Source: Polydactylus sextarius (Eukaryota > Chordata > Actinopteri > Polynemidae). From it: 64,000 nt of DNA. Both the position numbers and the translations under genes were made by a program. The stretch covers positions 7,557,501-7,621,500 of the forward strand of contig CM028922.1 in NCBI GenBank assembly GCA_016801845.1, written 5' to 3'. This document shows, piece by piece, positions 1 through 13,800 of this stretch (the first letter of the stretch is position 1; each line of letters opens with the position of its first letter). Under the pieces are notes generated by a model. It worked only from the letters and a program-made list of their open reading frames with translations. It made no database searches and was not told the origin of the DNA.

Positions 1-3000
1 GCCTTTTCACACATCATTTGATTAAGTGATTAGAAATCCTCATTTGTACATACAGTATATAAACAATAAATTCACATTCCTCTAAATTAGTACTAATTAT
101 TACTAGTTAAATGTCCTTGGATCGGGAAGAGTTTAAATCCAAACAGATGTCTTCCAAGTTTCCCAAGATATTTGTAACCGATAAAATTAGAGTTGATGCC
201 AGAGTAGTAAAAACCTTGGTCAGCAAGATCTTATGACCTGTGTCATAACTGATGGGTCATACACCACCAATAGAAAACTCCTGTTGCAACAAAGTCTTAG
301 ATCGATTCTTTACTTTTGTTTAAACTCAGCTGAACGGTGCCTGTGACTAATTCTTCATCCCAGCTCTTGCTGTTGGAGAAACGTTGTTTCTTTCCTGCGG
401 TCTAGTCAGTGGTAGTCAGAAAGGCAACAGTCAAACAAACAGTAGTGGAAAATGGCCAGCACATCAAAACTTCACATTTAGTGTGGATGGACACACAGAC
501 ACACACATATGCACATCTTTCTCTAACCAGCTGTATTTTTAGCCTCATTACGCAGAACAGAGTGGATCCAGACATGAATGAGAGAGACAGACTTGGAGAT
601 GTTAAGAGCTGAGAGTGTCACATTTATATAGCGTGCACATGATGATCACCTTCTGTTGTGTTTGATCTAATGGGGTACTGTAAGATTATTTATGGATTTT
701 GAAAAACTTCTGCAAGACACAGATCTGTTTCTTTTTAAATTATCACCAGTTGTAGCTTTAAGCCTCTCTGGGGCAAATATGTGGAATTGGCCAACTGTTA
801 AACTTGTTCAAACTCCAAACAAGCAGCATATTACCAGAAGGTTAGGGTGTCAATTCCGGTCCTGAGAAACAAAGAAACACATTATTTAATGCCCCCCTTC
901 CCTTTCGCTTGTGCCATAGTCAGACAAGCCATCAGACATATTTGGACTAATCCTGCTGGGCTGCTGCATCAGTGGGCTGGGGGACAATCAAAAAATCCAT
1001 TAAGTTTTTACTGGCCCTCTCAGTGTCTTTACTGGCCCTCTCTGTGTACCTGTCATGAGTGCATGCTGTGTGCATGTTCCAGGGTTGGGCCACTCACAAC
1101 CAAGTTTCAACACTCAGTCTCACGTTGAGCTAACATTATTTTGAATAAATTCAACCTCAGCATTGGGCATTTGTTGACATGTTAACATAACTCCTAGGAT
1201 TGGGGGAATAATGTTTTCCACCTAAATTTTTTTTTTGCACTCTGTCCATTTAACTGCTACACTGTTTTCTTCAGGTCATCATTAGACTGGTTCATTAGAC
1301 TGATTACTTTCATTACTAATTAGAGGTCATACAGGAGCAACATTAGCTGAGTTTGAGGGAAAAGAGTTAAAGAATGTTACAGAGAGATTAGGATGGCTCT
1401 TCTCATGTTGGACTGCGGGAAGACCGGACACTACAGTTGCACATTATCACCTGTTGAGTAGCAAAGTGGCATTGGAAATGGCTTGGAAATGCTCCCAGAA
1501 TAGCCAGTAGGGCAATGGACATGTTCCTCACATTTTTATTGACATCCACATCCAAAAAGTTGTGAAAAACGGTTTTGAGAGCAGATTTGGAATTTGGCAA
1601 GCATTCATTGATCTGCTTATTTTTTTTGTGGAGCAACATAGCCATAAACCTTGCTTACTGGCTGTTAGAGCATTTTTGACAGATAACATTTGCCAGTTGT
1701 TGCACCTTCTCAGGAAGTGTTTGAATCTCAGGAGGTCTGAGGTGATTTTAGAAGAGTAACATAGAACCTCTATCCATAAAGGAAGAAATATGCAGGGTTT
1801 TTTCAGGTTCTTTGTGCATAACTAACCCTTTTTTCTCTGCTGTACCCCACTTTGTGTATTAGGGTATTGTCATGCCTCACGATACTTTACTGTAATGTAA
1901 GTAAATACCTCCTAGAAATTTGTCTTTTCTCCACATCTGTTTGTATGAAATACCACAGCCATCACTCACCATAAATTGTGATGTTGAAAAAGACCCATAT
2001 GTTCAGACAGGCATATGGAAGCTGTTATTGCTCTGCTCCATAGGTACAGTAACCCAACCCATGTATACAATCTGAACCCGTGTTCCCTTTATAATCTCTG
2101 TCATACCCTGGCACTCTTGACTTTAATAAAATGATGTGTTTACATATCGCTGAAGGCGGAGGACTTAGTTCTGCCAGCTCCTACAAATTCTTTTCTTTTT
2201 TTTTCCAAGCTGAACTTGAATGCATCCATGTTTCAGTCTCAGCTCCAAGCTGCTTAGCACATCACGGTTCCCCACAAACTCCGCTCCAAAACCACAAATT
2301 TAAATATTTGCGGCGATGTAATTGCCAGCGCGGTTTACAGGCTCCACCGGTTACTGTACTTTGAAATGTTTGACTCTTTTCACAGACAATTAAGGTTTGC
2401 CTTTGGATCTTTTGCTATTTAGGTTGGTAGGGCCACGCTAAAGTGAATACCCCTCAGTTAGTGAGCTGTGATGTGCGGTGGGTAAGTTGTAATAAATGGA
2501 TGGCTTGGCCTTGTGAGCTGTGGAGTTGACATGAACTCATAACTCACATAGAACACCTTGACTTGTCAGTGTGTGGGTAGCTCTCTGTACCGGAGCGGGG
2601 AAATCGTCGCTTAATACACTATACTTACTGAGTCCACCTCAGGAGTCAGCACAGTGTGCTGAGAATTTATGATAGCAAATACAGCATTAGACTTAATATG
2701 TGTTATAGTGGTTTATCTGCAACTGCTTTCTGAAGCAAAGTCACCTTTAGCATTTGATACTATATATCACGTACAAATAAGGAGATAAAAATGGAATAGA
2801 ACGATTCAAGCAAAGTTTTACTGTGCTCCACTGACCACTGAAAATTATATTGGAAGACAAATACAACTAATTTGATTACTGATGTGGCAAACTTTGTTAA
2901 GAATAAAACTGCAGAACTGATCAAACTTATGCTGTCTAACTGAGCTTTGCTCAAACTTGCAGAGTTTTAATTAAGTTCTAGTGAAGATCTCAAAGTTCTG

Positions 3001-4283
3001 AAAAGTGTCTATAATGATGCACAACACATCCTAAACATTTCCATTAGATTAAATGGTGTAAAGAAAAACAAAAAAACACCTCTAATAGTAAAAATCACAG
3101 CCTCAGTAAAGAGTTGGAATAAACTGATGCAGAATATGCCACCTACAATACTGTTAGACTGTGTGGAATGAGATCAGTTTACCTTATTTAAAAAAGCAGT
3201 TTTAAGAAAATTCAGGGAGTTTGAAAAACATTGCATGGATGTATTTCTAATGTCTTGTGTATACAGAATAAACTAAGCTTGAACTATCCATATGTATGGA
3301 ATATTTCACATTCAGATTTATAGCTGATTGACTGGGTATTCCTGTACAGATTCAGTTCTAAATCTCCAGGCCAATTCTTACACGTACCTTGTCCAAATCT
3401 ATCCAGTGTGTTTTCACACTTAGCGCTACATCACTGCGGTCGCTACCCTGTTTCACTTTTTTTTTTCTTCCCCCAGATGGTGTGAAAGTCAAAAACGTGG
3501 TGCTTTTTCACAGCACCTCACCCTCATAAACAGCCAGTTTACAACTGTTTGGGGTAGTCGCTGACATGAGTACACACACGTCATACAGCACCATTAAAAT
3601 CCAGACCAGACCTACCACACACTTGGTAGGGAAGCGGGCAGGCAAGGGTGAACTGTCTGCCAAACCTGGATTAAGTCTCAGATTTAAATTTGAATGACAT
3701 CTTTATACTATGCTACAACCCCCTTTTTAAAAATGAAAATAAGCTCTTTTTTCTGTGATGTTATATAATAAGGAATTAAATACTCCTGGACTGCTTTTAT
3801 GTTCTTTTCATAGTATCTACTGTTCTTGTGTCCATACAAGTTCAAGATCATATTGCTTTTCTTTCAGATGTTTTACTATACTAATGTAACAATAATAAGA
3901 CCATTTGAAGTATGACTTGTCTGTCAGAAGCAAAGTTGGAATGAGCAGAACCACATGTCGAGATGGGTGGTTTTCAGCAAGACCTTTACTTGGTTGACAA
4001 GGAAGACCTCTTCCAAGTTTCCTAGAAAAAGCCAATGCTACCAAACCTTAACTAACCATAATAGAGAAATGGTTGAGCAGTTTTGAAAGAACTGACAAAC
4101 AATGTCCTGCCAGTTGGGATTTCGAAACAAAAAATGCTTACACGGATCATTTTTCAAGGCGATGACAAACACTTAATTTACTTTGTAGTTAGTCTGAGAG
4201 ACTTTCCCCCTTTTTACCCCATTAGCCTATTTATCAGATTGGCCATGTAAAAGTAATGTAATCTAGCTTTGGGTTTAGTGACT
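1..4283 (+). other. Intron of trabd2a (partial): no recognisable exon
   Basis: By position this is the 5'-most visible part of a trabd2a intron longer than 17.4 kb. I see short A/T runs and a small tandem duplication near 1,013-1,041 (TTTACTGGCCCTCTC twice) but no TraB-like coding sequence, tRNA or clear transposon. The short ORFs on both strands lack any recognisable domain. Confidence 0.5.
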
Positions 4284-4610
4284 GAAAGAATGAGATTGTT
4301 GACACAAGCAGTCAAAATGAGTTTCCTCTACAGCGTGTCTAGGCTCAGCCTTAGAGTAGTAGTAGTTAGTATTACCACTGCAGTGCAAAAGGAACCTGTG
4401 GTTCCTTCCTTGGCAAAAGTCCAACTGGAAGTTTTCTGGGCACTTCCAACCGGTAAGAGACCCCAAGGTGGACCCAGAACATGCTGGCAAGAATATGGTT
4501 CTCATTTAGCCTGGGAACACTGCAGGGTCTTCCAGGAGAACCTTTCTGGAGAGAGCGACTGCTGGATCGCCTTGCTTGACCTGCTGCTCCTGCAGCTCAA
4601 CTTTGGCTAA
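4284..4610 (+). mobile_element. Decayed LINE fragment: carboxy end of a non-LTR retrotransposon ORF
   Basis: The frame ending at the stop 4608-4610 begins with RMRLLTQAVKMSFLYSVSRL and, after a gap, continues as LEVFWALPTGKRPQGGPRTC, WQEYGSHLAWEH and a Leu-rich end. I recognise both blocks as the tail of a reverse-transcriptase polyprotein very common in teleost genomes, usually of the form MSFLRRVxGLSLRDR ... RPRGRPRTRWRDYxSxLAWERLGIP. The roughly 40-50 residues normally between the blocks are missing or scrambled, so the copy has an internal deletion. It lies in sense orientation inside the trabd2a intron. I cannot assign the clade with certainty (L1-like or Rex1-like). Confidence 0.7.
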
Positions 4611-7600
4611 ACATCTGAAAATGTATTTGGAGCCATTTGAATGTTATAATTTTTAAGTTTCCAGACATGATTACTTTGGTAATATCTGTGGTTTTCCAGA
4701 ATATCTCCTGGGCTTGTAATTCTTTGTCCCCATGTTTGTCTATTCTGCTTTGCAAAATATCATAACACATGGCGATGTGGGTTACTGGACAGTGTTTGCC
4801 AGTCTTTCTGCATGGGGCTTCCTTCTGATCTTATTTCCTTTCAGAAGTGTGTGTAATCTTCACTGCATGTTTATAATCCTAAACACAAGCCAGACAAACA
4901 TAAAAAACATTTAACCGGTAGGATGTTAAGATGTCAACCGCATCTGCAATGTATCACTGGTACGTCTCTGTGTCTTCTTTAATGGGAGGATAAACCTGTC
5001 AGCCACTTTGGATAAATAACTGGCTGCTGAGTGAAAAGCACCTAAACATGTACATTTTGTTGTACTCATCAGGTCAGAGGCCTCAGTCCCTGCACTCGAA
5101 AGACATAGTTCAAATAGCCCACACTTTCCTTTCAGTCAAAGCAGTGAATGCTTGTCACAACAGTGTGTTGTGATTTATTGAAAGAGTTGAACTCCTCACC
5201 TCTGATCCCATTCAAACCTAGCAGTATTTTCTTATGCACCTGGAACTGGCTCTTAACGTGCCTGCCCACGGGCTAAACTTTCATTTGGACCAGAAATACC
5301 TCACTCCTATATGAAAGGGGAAAAGGAAAGGAAAATTATATCTTTAGCCACTGAGCAGCAGTGCATCTATTGATGACTGATGATGAGTGGGAATTGCTAT
5401 GAAGGAGCTGTCCCTTTTCATTTTGGGGCTAAAACATAAAGAGGAACAACATACTGCCTGGAGGGGATGAAGATATGATGAGACAGAGGAAAACATGACT
5501 AGTGTGATTTGTGGCTTCCACTCTTTCCCTCGCACTCTCTGCCTCCTTCTCTCTCACTGTGGAGGTTATTGAATACTTTTTTGTTTAGCTGAAGCGGAGA
5601 TTTTTTTTGGTTCACTGTATGAAAGAGCCTGTGTTTTTGGCCATATATACTGTCAAACAAGCAGAGCAGGATCCTGTGATGCCACAGAGGACTAGTTTGA
5701 GTTTTTATACTCAAATTATATATATTTATATATCCAGTCCTTGTTATATATTTGGCCTTAAGGTTAGAAACATAAGACTTTTTTTTTTTTTAAGTTAGGG
5801 TTTCAAGGTGAGACGGATGTCTGTAACTTCCTTTTTTAGTAAAACAAAATCCCCTCAGTGCACAGGAAACTTTCCTAAAATTTCCTCTATATTTCTTTTG
5901 TGTTTTGAATCTTAAAGTTTTGGCGGCAACAAATAGAAAATTTCACTGCAGCAGGTTTAAAAAAATAAAAAAATACATTGTTTGTGTGTGGATATGAGAC
6001 CAAAACCCCAAGATTATTTTTGATTTTTAAACAGTTCATGGTTATTTTTATAAGAATTTTGAAATAAAGAGGCATTTGCAAAAAAATAAAAATAAAAAAG
6101 AAAGATTACTCTTACTCTTTGTGCAGCAATAAAAAAACAAAAAAAAACAACTCAGACGGGTTCATTTTTAATTAAGTCATGCTGAAATTGCTGTAGTAGG
6201 TTTTGTAACTTCTGTTTTACGTCAGCGAGTGTCTGGAATGGATGAGAGATTATAATCAGAAAAACGTGATTTTCTGTTTTGGTTGAGGCTGTTTTAGATT
6301 CTGTAGTTGTAGCAGATGTAAAACTTGGCCACGTTTCATTGAGATGCACAAGGATTTGCACACACCCTAGTTAACTGGTTAATGAGGGATAGAGGAAAGA
6401 GTGATTAAAGCTGAGATGAGTTTCTTACATGGGTCAATGACAGAGAGAAAGGGGGAAAAAGGAGTATTATAAAAACTAAATCTGGAGGAGATAAAATGAC
6501 AATAAAAAGGATTTTGACAGACGCAGGGAGAGATAACACAAGATAAGACGGCCAGAAACAGAGTCTGTGAAAATTTACAGGCTTCTACCCTGTGGATCTG
6601 CTCTTAGTTATAATCTAAACCTAAATCACAGATGATTCACAGGCCTCATTGGACATCTACAAGATCTCTTGCAGATTACTCAAACTAAATAGGCACAAAA
6701 TTGCACTCTAAGCCACATGTTTCAAATGGAAGTGCTATGAGAAAAAAAAACATCTGTGAAAAACTACGATGCGGAATGTTAAAAAGCGAGGAGGCATTCA
6801 ACTTCCCTTTGGCATCCTTTTCCTCAGCTGAGACAGTTGAAAGGCTGAGCAGCGGGATGTGAAGCTTGCAGGGGTCCGTGTGTGTGTGTTTGTGTGTGTT
6901 TCCAGAGAAAAGCAGCTTGTAGTTGAACATTGCAGGAATACATTTTGCCTGGCGTGGACGTGGCAAAAGCTTACAATTGTAGAAAACAAAACAAACAACA
7001 GTTTTAGGACTCCTGTTGCCTGAATAAGCTGTATTATTATCATCAAACCTCCAGTGCATGTTTGCCTGCAGTTGATCGCAATGATCTAACAAAATAGTTT
7101 CTTTTTTGGCCTTAAAACAAAGCTTCATCTGTCAGTGGTGGCCATTTCTACTTAAAATTAAAAATGTTTTATTTTTATTTAGTAATTCAAAAGGAAAAAC
7201 AACTGTAAGAAAGAAACATATTTCTCTGCTTTCCTATCCTGTCAAACATCTCACAAATCCGTCTGTGAAGCCATGGCTCCCTCTTATTGTCTGTAATGGT
7301 CACGTCACTTTAATAGAAAACACTAACGCAGACTCAGGAGAAAGGATTATGATAATGATATTTAATAGCATAATGCTGCAGAAACTGACTGTGTTTACAT
7401 TTGGCAGGATTCACTGTGCTACACCTGCTATATTTCAACAGAAGATTTTCATTAGGCCAAACACGCTGCAGGAGAAAACGACTTCTTCATTGTGCATCGA
7501 AATTTTATATATATAGCTTTGAAAAAAACACTTGATGAATATTAAGTAGAGAATAGGACAATCAAATACTCCGAAATACTCAGGCTCAGTGTCTGAATTG

Positions 7601-10600
7601 GATCTGACTGACATTACTGGTCATGCTGCATTTTTATGGTTTATATAAAAACTCCTTTAAGCCAACCTGAGGTCAGGTGGGCAGGTATCCCTCCACCTCT
7701 CTAGAGCTGCTCGTAAAAATCTCCTTTCACTTGCTTTTATAGTAAGAATATCCTCCGAGACTCGGATACAAGTAAAACGAGACATTCAGTGGCAGGGACA
7801 TCGGGAGCTGGCGCTGCTTTGGTTTACTTTGTCAGAATTGCTCACTTTTACAGAATTTTCTGACTTTGATCACCCTTTCATACGACCACAGTGAATGAGC
7901 TGGTGTGTGTTCATGCGCCGTAATTTCTTGGCAGAGGAAACCAAACTGAGCCCTTGCGCTGAGAGTGTGGAGACTATTGCAGCCTGACAGATGTAATCCC
8001 TAACACGGCTCCAAAGTGCTGTGTGCCACCACAAATTCTGAGTGAGGGTTTATTTAAAAAACAACCTCACACCACAGGCCTCTTATGTGCTCTGTTTCTC
8101 CTTTATTCTCAGCATAAATTCAAAGCCCAAGTTGCTCAGCACGATCTCGCGAAACCTCAAGCAGACACTTTAGCATTTTTAACACTAATGGTAAACACCG
8201 TGAAACATTATTCATACATTTATTTAAAAAAACAAAAGAAAAGGAGACCGGAGAAGACATAGTCGTTAAAGTGTTGGCATGTTTAATGATCTGTCTTCTT
8301 AATTTTTTACAAGTGCAAATAAAACTACAACAAATCACAGTTTACTTGATATTTCACTCATCATGCTTTTGTTGTAATATAAACAACCCACATCTCCCAT
8401 TCTTCTCGTCACATTCCTACAAGGACTATCCATAATAAATTTCTGTTATATGCTTTTTAAGAGGACATTAGTCTTAAACACTTTCTGGGCCAGTGACATT
8501 GGTCCCCGATACCCTGAGACACTTTGTGATAATAAATCAGTGATGATAAGCAACAAGGTGTCCTGATATGTAAAAAAAAAAATACAGAGGAGGTGCAAGT
8601 GAAGTCTTTTGATATAGAGAGTTCATGTTTTCTTCTGTGTGCAACTCAACAGAGATTTGAATTCCCTCGACCTATTTTACTCGGTTGAACTTTACATAAA
8701 AACATTCAGAAATGAAAATGTTTGGAAAACCTGCATGCCAAACTGAGATACCACTTAAAGTAGTCACTGCTCCGCTCCTGTTTTATGTAACAGACTTTAC
8801 ATGGGCACCGTGTCAAGACACAGTCTACGTAGTAGTCTTGGTACAGAAGTGTTTAAGTCCTGAAACAAGGGCCTTGCAGGATGCTCTTATCCTCAGCTAT
8901 CACAGTCTGGCATCTGATGACTTAACATTCCTGTGTTGTTTTGCATGCCTTACCCCATTGTCTCTATTCCTGTTTTTCTTTCCATGGGAAATTTGCATCT
9001 GCTTGTCTCCACGTCTCTCGTCTTCCCTCCGTCTCTACCTCAACAAACCTGCGTCTGTTTATGAAATGGTGATCGGTATCAATTTTTCAATAACGCAACG
9101 ACCTCTTGAATCCAGCCTGTTTTTTGAACTTTGCCTCTGACTGCGCCTGAGAGAAATAGAAAGGGAAATGTTTTCGTACTGGTCGAGATGTTAGCATTCT
9201 TTGGCCCGACTTGAGAAAAACTTATTTCATGGCAAGGAGGCGTATTCGTGCATTCGTGCCTTCGGCTTTGTTGTTTTCTGTCTCTTCAAATTCACACAGC
9301 CGCATCGCAGCTGTGTTTTATCACTGCTTCCTACTATCACTGGTGTCATGCACTTAGGATCATATCATGGGGGAACTCGAATTACAAAACTTTCTTAGGA
9401 GTCTCAGGACAAGTGGTTAAGCACATCCTCAATATTGATGGCGTTGGTAACGATGATTTCAAAACTGTCTGAGGTGAAATAATTTTTTTTTTCTATTGTT
9501 TGAGATCATATCACACCTTATTATTCACCTCATGGATTTCAAAATATCTCTTTATGTTTCTTTTGGCCATTTTCCTTGGCAAAAACCTTTGTACCTATGC
9601 CTGAAAAAATTTGAGTAACTTTCAAAAAAAAAAAATGGTTCGTATCACATGTTTATACCATTAATCATGCACTGTCTCCACACAGTCTCCACACACAGTA
9701 AATACAAATCATCTCATCCAAGTTTTTGCGTATTGTCAAGACTTCTGCTTAAGAATATAGATTTCAAATTTTCATAGTTTAAGGAAATTGTGACATCATC
9801 GTTGGAGACGGGGCCCATCCAGTAGGTCGTTTAAGACCGAGCAGTAGAAGCCCTAAAACAACATGTGGACGTTTAGTTTGGCTCGGTCTGTATTTTAACC
9901 CTTAAACTGGACTTCTCTGACTCTACGTCATCCAGTGTGTGTGTGTGTGTGTGTGTGTCTTTTAATATCCTTCCTGTATATACACAAGTGGGCTAAATCA
10001 TGTGTAGTTTTATTTTAAAAGTCTACCATTTATTTTTATGAGGAGGGAGAATCGAGAGATGTAACAGATTGCAGCTAAAATTTAATATGCTGTACGGTTT
10101 GGACTGGTTTGTACCAATGACACTGCAAGATTTTTGTGCTTATGTGTAGACTAATTTAACCAAATACATCTTTGTTTTGGCTACTCATCCTCCCTCCCAT
10201 GCTATTACTGTATATTAAGAGTATCCTTATCCTGCGGGGGCTCGGGATCAAAATGACAACATATAGTTGCAAATAACATCGTACTAAATTGATTCCAGGC
10301 AAAAACATTCATTTTTGAAAGTATTTTTTTCCACGGCCCATCCAGTGGTAAGAACCATGGTGCCTGCTAGGATGAACATTATATTAACATTAAGAGACTC
10401 TTAGGTCTCATCACCACAAGTTGGCAACATTACATGAAGTATGAAAGTTTCACAAAAAAAAAAGAAAAGAAAAGAAAAAAACCTGCTGCTTTCATGTAAT
10501 TGAATTGTGGTTAAGATTTCTTTATATAAACACTCAGTTCTATTCTGATGCATTTTCATCTTGTCGCCTTTTAACATTTTTAGCCACGCTAGCAGGATAG

Positions 10601-10630
10601 CAGTGTTGGTCGACTAGTCGGTCCACCACT
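4611..10630 (+). other. Intron of trabd2a: simple repeats only
   Basis: No exon or RNA gene recognised. It contains a GT-rich patch near 6,880-6,901, a (GT)12 tract at about 9,935-9,958, several A/T runs, and an A-rich stretch at about 10,454-10,481. ORFs of 136-147 codons at 6,685-7,516 overlap on opposite strands, have no domain and look like chance. Confidence 0.5.
9935..9958. repeat. (GT)12 microsatellite
   Basis: Pure alternating GT, 24 bases, in the large trabd2a intron. Confidence 0.9.
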
Positions 10631-10830
10631 TTAGATGGATGGCCATGAAATTAGCTAAAGCTGTTCATGGCGCCCACAGTTGGAATCCTAATGAACTTTG
10701 GTGATGCCCTGATTTTTCCACTAGCACCGCAAGGTTGGCATTCATGGCTCCGAGTAAAATATCTTGGAAGCTATTGTTTGGCTTTCCATTAAAATTGGCA
10801 CTTATATTCATGTTCCCCTCATGACGTACT
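10631..10830 (+). repeat. Teleost interspersed repeat, family A, copy 1 (two internal monomers)
   Basis: I recognise this as a decayed copy of a very common fish repeat. Landmarks are GATGGCCATGAAATT, CTAATGAACTTTGGTGATG, AAGGTTGGCATTCATGGCT and ATTCATGTTCCCCTCATGA. The block CCATGAAATT...TTCATGG...C near the start recurs later as CCATTAAAATTGGCAC...TTCATGTTCCCCTC, so the unit is built of two related monomers. Related copies lie at about 44,485 (opposite strand) and 51,341 (same strand). Whether it is a SINE or a LINE tail I cannot tell. Confidence 0.65.
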
Positions 10831-13800
10831 ATACTTGTCTAATACATATTGTTTTAATACAGATTGCTATGTTGGCAAAATTGGTTAAAGTAGTGGCATT
10901 TAACCCCCACACATTGTTGTGCCCAAGTGTAGCATGACTCCAGTCTTGTTTGTCTCCATAGAAGAAAAACAACTGGGCACAACTGGCAGCTTTTATGTCT
11001 TCAAAATGAATGAAATAAACCACCAATGAGACGTCCTCAATAATACAGCTTTGCTTTGTAAATTTTAATTCACCCTACCTAAAATTATTAAAGAATAATG
11101 AAGCAAAGACAGACAGACTCTGATATAATGCTAAAACATGTAATTATTCTCATCTAGCTTGACAGTATTTAATTATATTGTCTCTATTTTGACAATATTG
11201 CCAACCTCGCCCTGTTCTTTTCAAACAAATTGTGCCTGACTGGTAATATATGAGGTTTAAATCTAATACATGGAGGAACTGACTGTCTGTCAAAGACATA
11301 AAACAGGATGATTCAACCAGGGATAAGAAGAACCGCTATGTAAGCCGAGTCTGCGTCTCCAGACACTTCATATGTGTGTTAATATAGAGCTGGCATTGTT
11401 TGAAAAACACCAGGATGACTGAATGATCTTTATGCCAGTGGATAACCAATAATTTTCCTGTTATTTGTCTCTGACATGACTGTCACTTTTATGGATGGCT
11501 GCGTCTTCTTGACAGTTGAAGACACTGAGGTTTTGCCTGACTGTTAGCAGCTCAGTGAGCCAAAACAGTGATTTTCCAGTGAAATATTTGTCTGGTTAGT
11601 ACTTCCGATGTCCTAGAAATGTCAAAAGCTAAAATTTACCCTCTTTTTTTTATATTTTTGACAACAGCTTGAGTAGATTCACTCTCTATTTTTATAGCTT
11701 TCTGTCTGCATGTGTATGACGGATGTTCCTAAACAAAACACTGTAGTGTCAAATAACTGTACAGGGATAAAGAGCCTAAAATATTCTTAGATATTTAAAC
11801 CAAAGATTTGAGGCTTTATGTCATCAGTGACATCAACACACTAAAACACAGGACAATGAAGACTCAGAAAACCACTAGACACCTCATTGTCATCTCCTTC
11901 AATAAAAGACTTCATTCAGTGCCCAGTGGTGGTTATTATATGCTGCTCGGAGCGAGCTCACCATAGCAGAAGAGAGCAGAGAGAACATGTGTACATAAAC
12001 AGCCACAAAAGCCTATACGGGGCTGAATGGCCTCAGTGCTGCCTGTAGCGTTTGTTTATCCAACATGCTGTAATGTTATGAGAACTGCTGCTCGGGCCGT
12101 GGTTACAAGTTGTAATGTAAATATTGATGTATATGGAAAAGGAACGCTATTTAAGGCTTACCATATGTTCTAATAATTTGAGCCGTTGATTGTGGAGGCT
12201 GGATGTCTTTCTAAGGATGAATACCACCACGGTTTCTCATCTCGTGTTCCTTTGTCTCGAGTGCGCTGAGAGGTTTTGTGTAAAATCAAAACAAATCTGT
12301 TTAAGGAAAGACACGTGTATCATCCATTTTCTTTCCATTTTACAATTTCTTCCAACCTGCTCCCCGCACACTGTATATTGACAAAAACAGAAGAATAATA
12401 TGTTCCTCATGCCGAATTCAGACAATGCAGTGACACAGTAGACAAAGCAAGCACCATCAATTATGGCGGGGCGGAAATTAGCATTTTTGGACTTGGTTTG
12501 GATCATGAAGTTCTGCCATAGAACAAATGAACCTTGTCTCTAAAAATCACATTGATATACAACAGTGTTGCATTAACAAATATTTTTTGTGCTGCCAGAT
12601 TACATCTTTAGCATAACAAGGGAACATGTGTATTTAAAGTAGCATGTCAGCATGTTTTGTTGTTTCCATGACTATAGCCAATCACAAACTAAAGAATAAA
12701 TGAGAATTTTTGTGTTTGCATTTCATTAACTTTAAAGATTTGGTTCGAGGTTTTGGGAAGGGTTGTGTTTGTGGCTGACGTGCAAGATTTTTTGACTTTT
12801 TACTTACTTTAATAAAAACCCACAATCTTTCCCAAGCCTTTCCCAACTGTTTTAGGAGCTTTAAGCTAACAACACATGGGTCAGAAGATGTCAACCTTGA
12901 TTCCTGGTGTGTAAAAGTCCTGAGCAGTACTCCCCTATATACTTTCACCCTATAACTAATGTGGAATACAAGAATGTTCCACTTTCCAAGACTAGAAATA
13001 AATCATTGCAAGTGAACATAGTCAAGGCAGCAATTATGTTTTGTCCAACATACAGTTGGCCAAGCAAATTGGTACACAGAATTATTTGTAGGTGACACGG
13101 TCGCTCGTAGACATTGTTATTTACTGTAAAAGCTTTGAATTGTGCAGTAAACATATAGAATGTTATTATAACCATGACCTGAGCTAATCTGTGACCCTCC
13201 AACCCAATGGCCCCATATATGAAGGCTGCTACATGTAGGGAGGTGGGCTGTGAATGAGAGCTTTCACTTCTGTCCCTGGTCTTTATCTTTGCCATCTCCC
13301 CTCTCAGTGCTGCTGGAAAGACATACAGTGAACATATTGTGCATTGGTGTACATATTTTTGGCCCATTTCATAGATTTAAAATGTATGAAATTGTCCTAA
13401 ATAAATAATCTGTGGAAATATATGTCAGATGTCATAGGTGTCACTCTAAAACTGTGCGTCTTAAACTGTGGCCTGATCTCCAATGTGAGCTTCAGGCCAC
13501 GTAGGAAGCTAAATGCTCTACTGCTTCTCATTGAAAACCTTACAGCCACACCAAAGTGAGTCATTTAAGGTGGAAAACTATAATATCCTCACAGTCAAAT
13601 CAGTTATAATTAATTGAAGTGATGAGGGTGGGTGGAATTACTCTTAGCATTTCAAACGATCATATAAAAGTGGTTTTAAAGTAAACACCTACAACTGTTT
13701 AGAGCCATGCTTCAAAGTATTGTTTTTTATTTTGATCCGCTGTGAGACAACCAATAACCAGATAAACTGATTGTGATTATGTGAGTCAACATGTTTAACA

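Noticed and set aside
12945..13367. 140-codon minus-strand ORF
   Set aside because: No domain, signal or splice context recognised; lies in the large trabd2a intron, and an overlapping + ORF is equally open.
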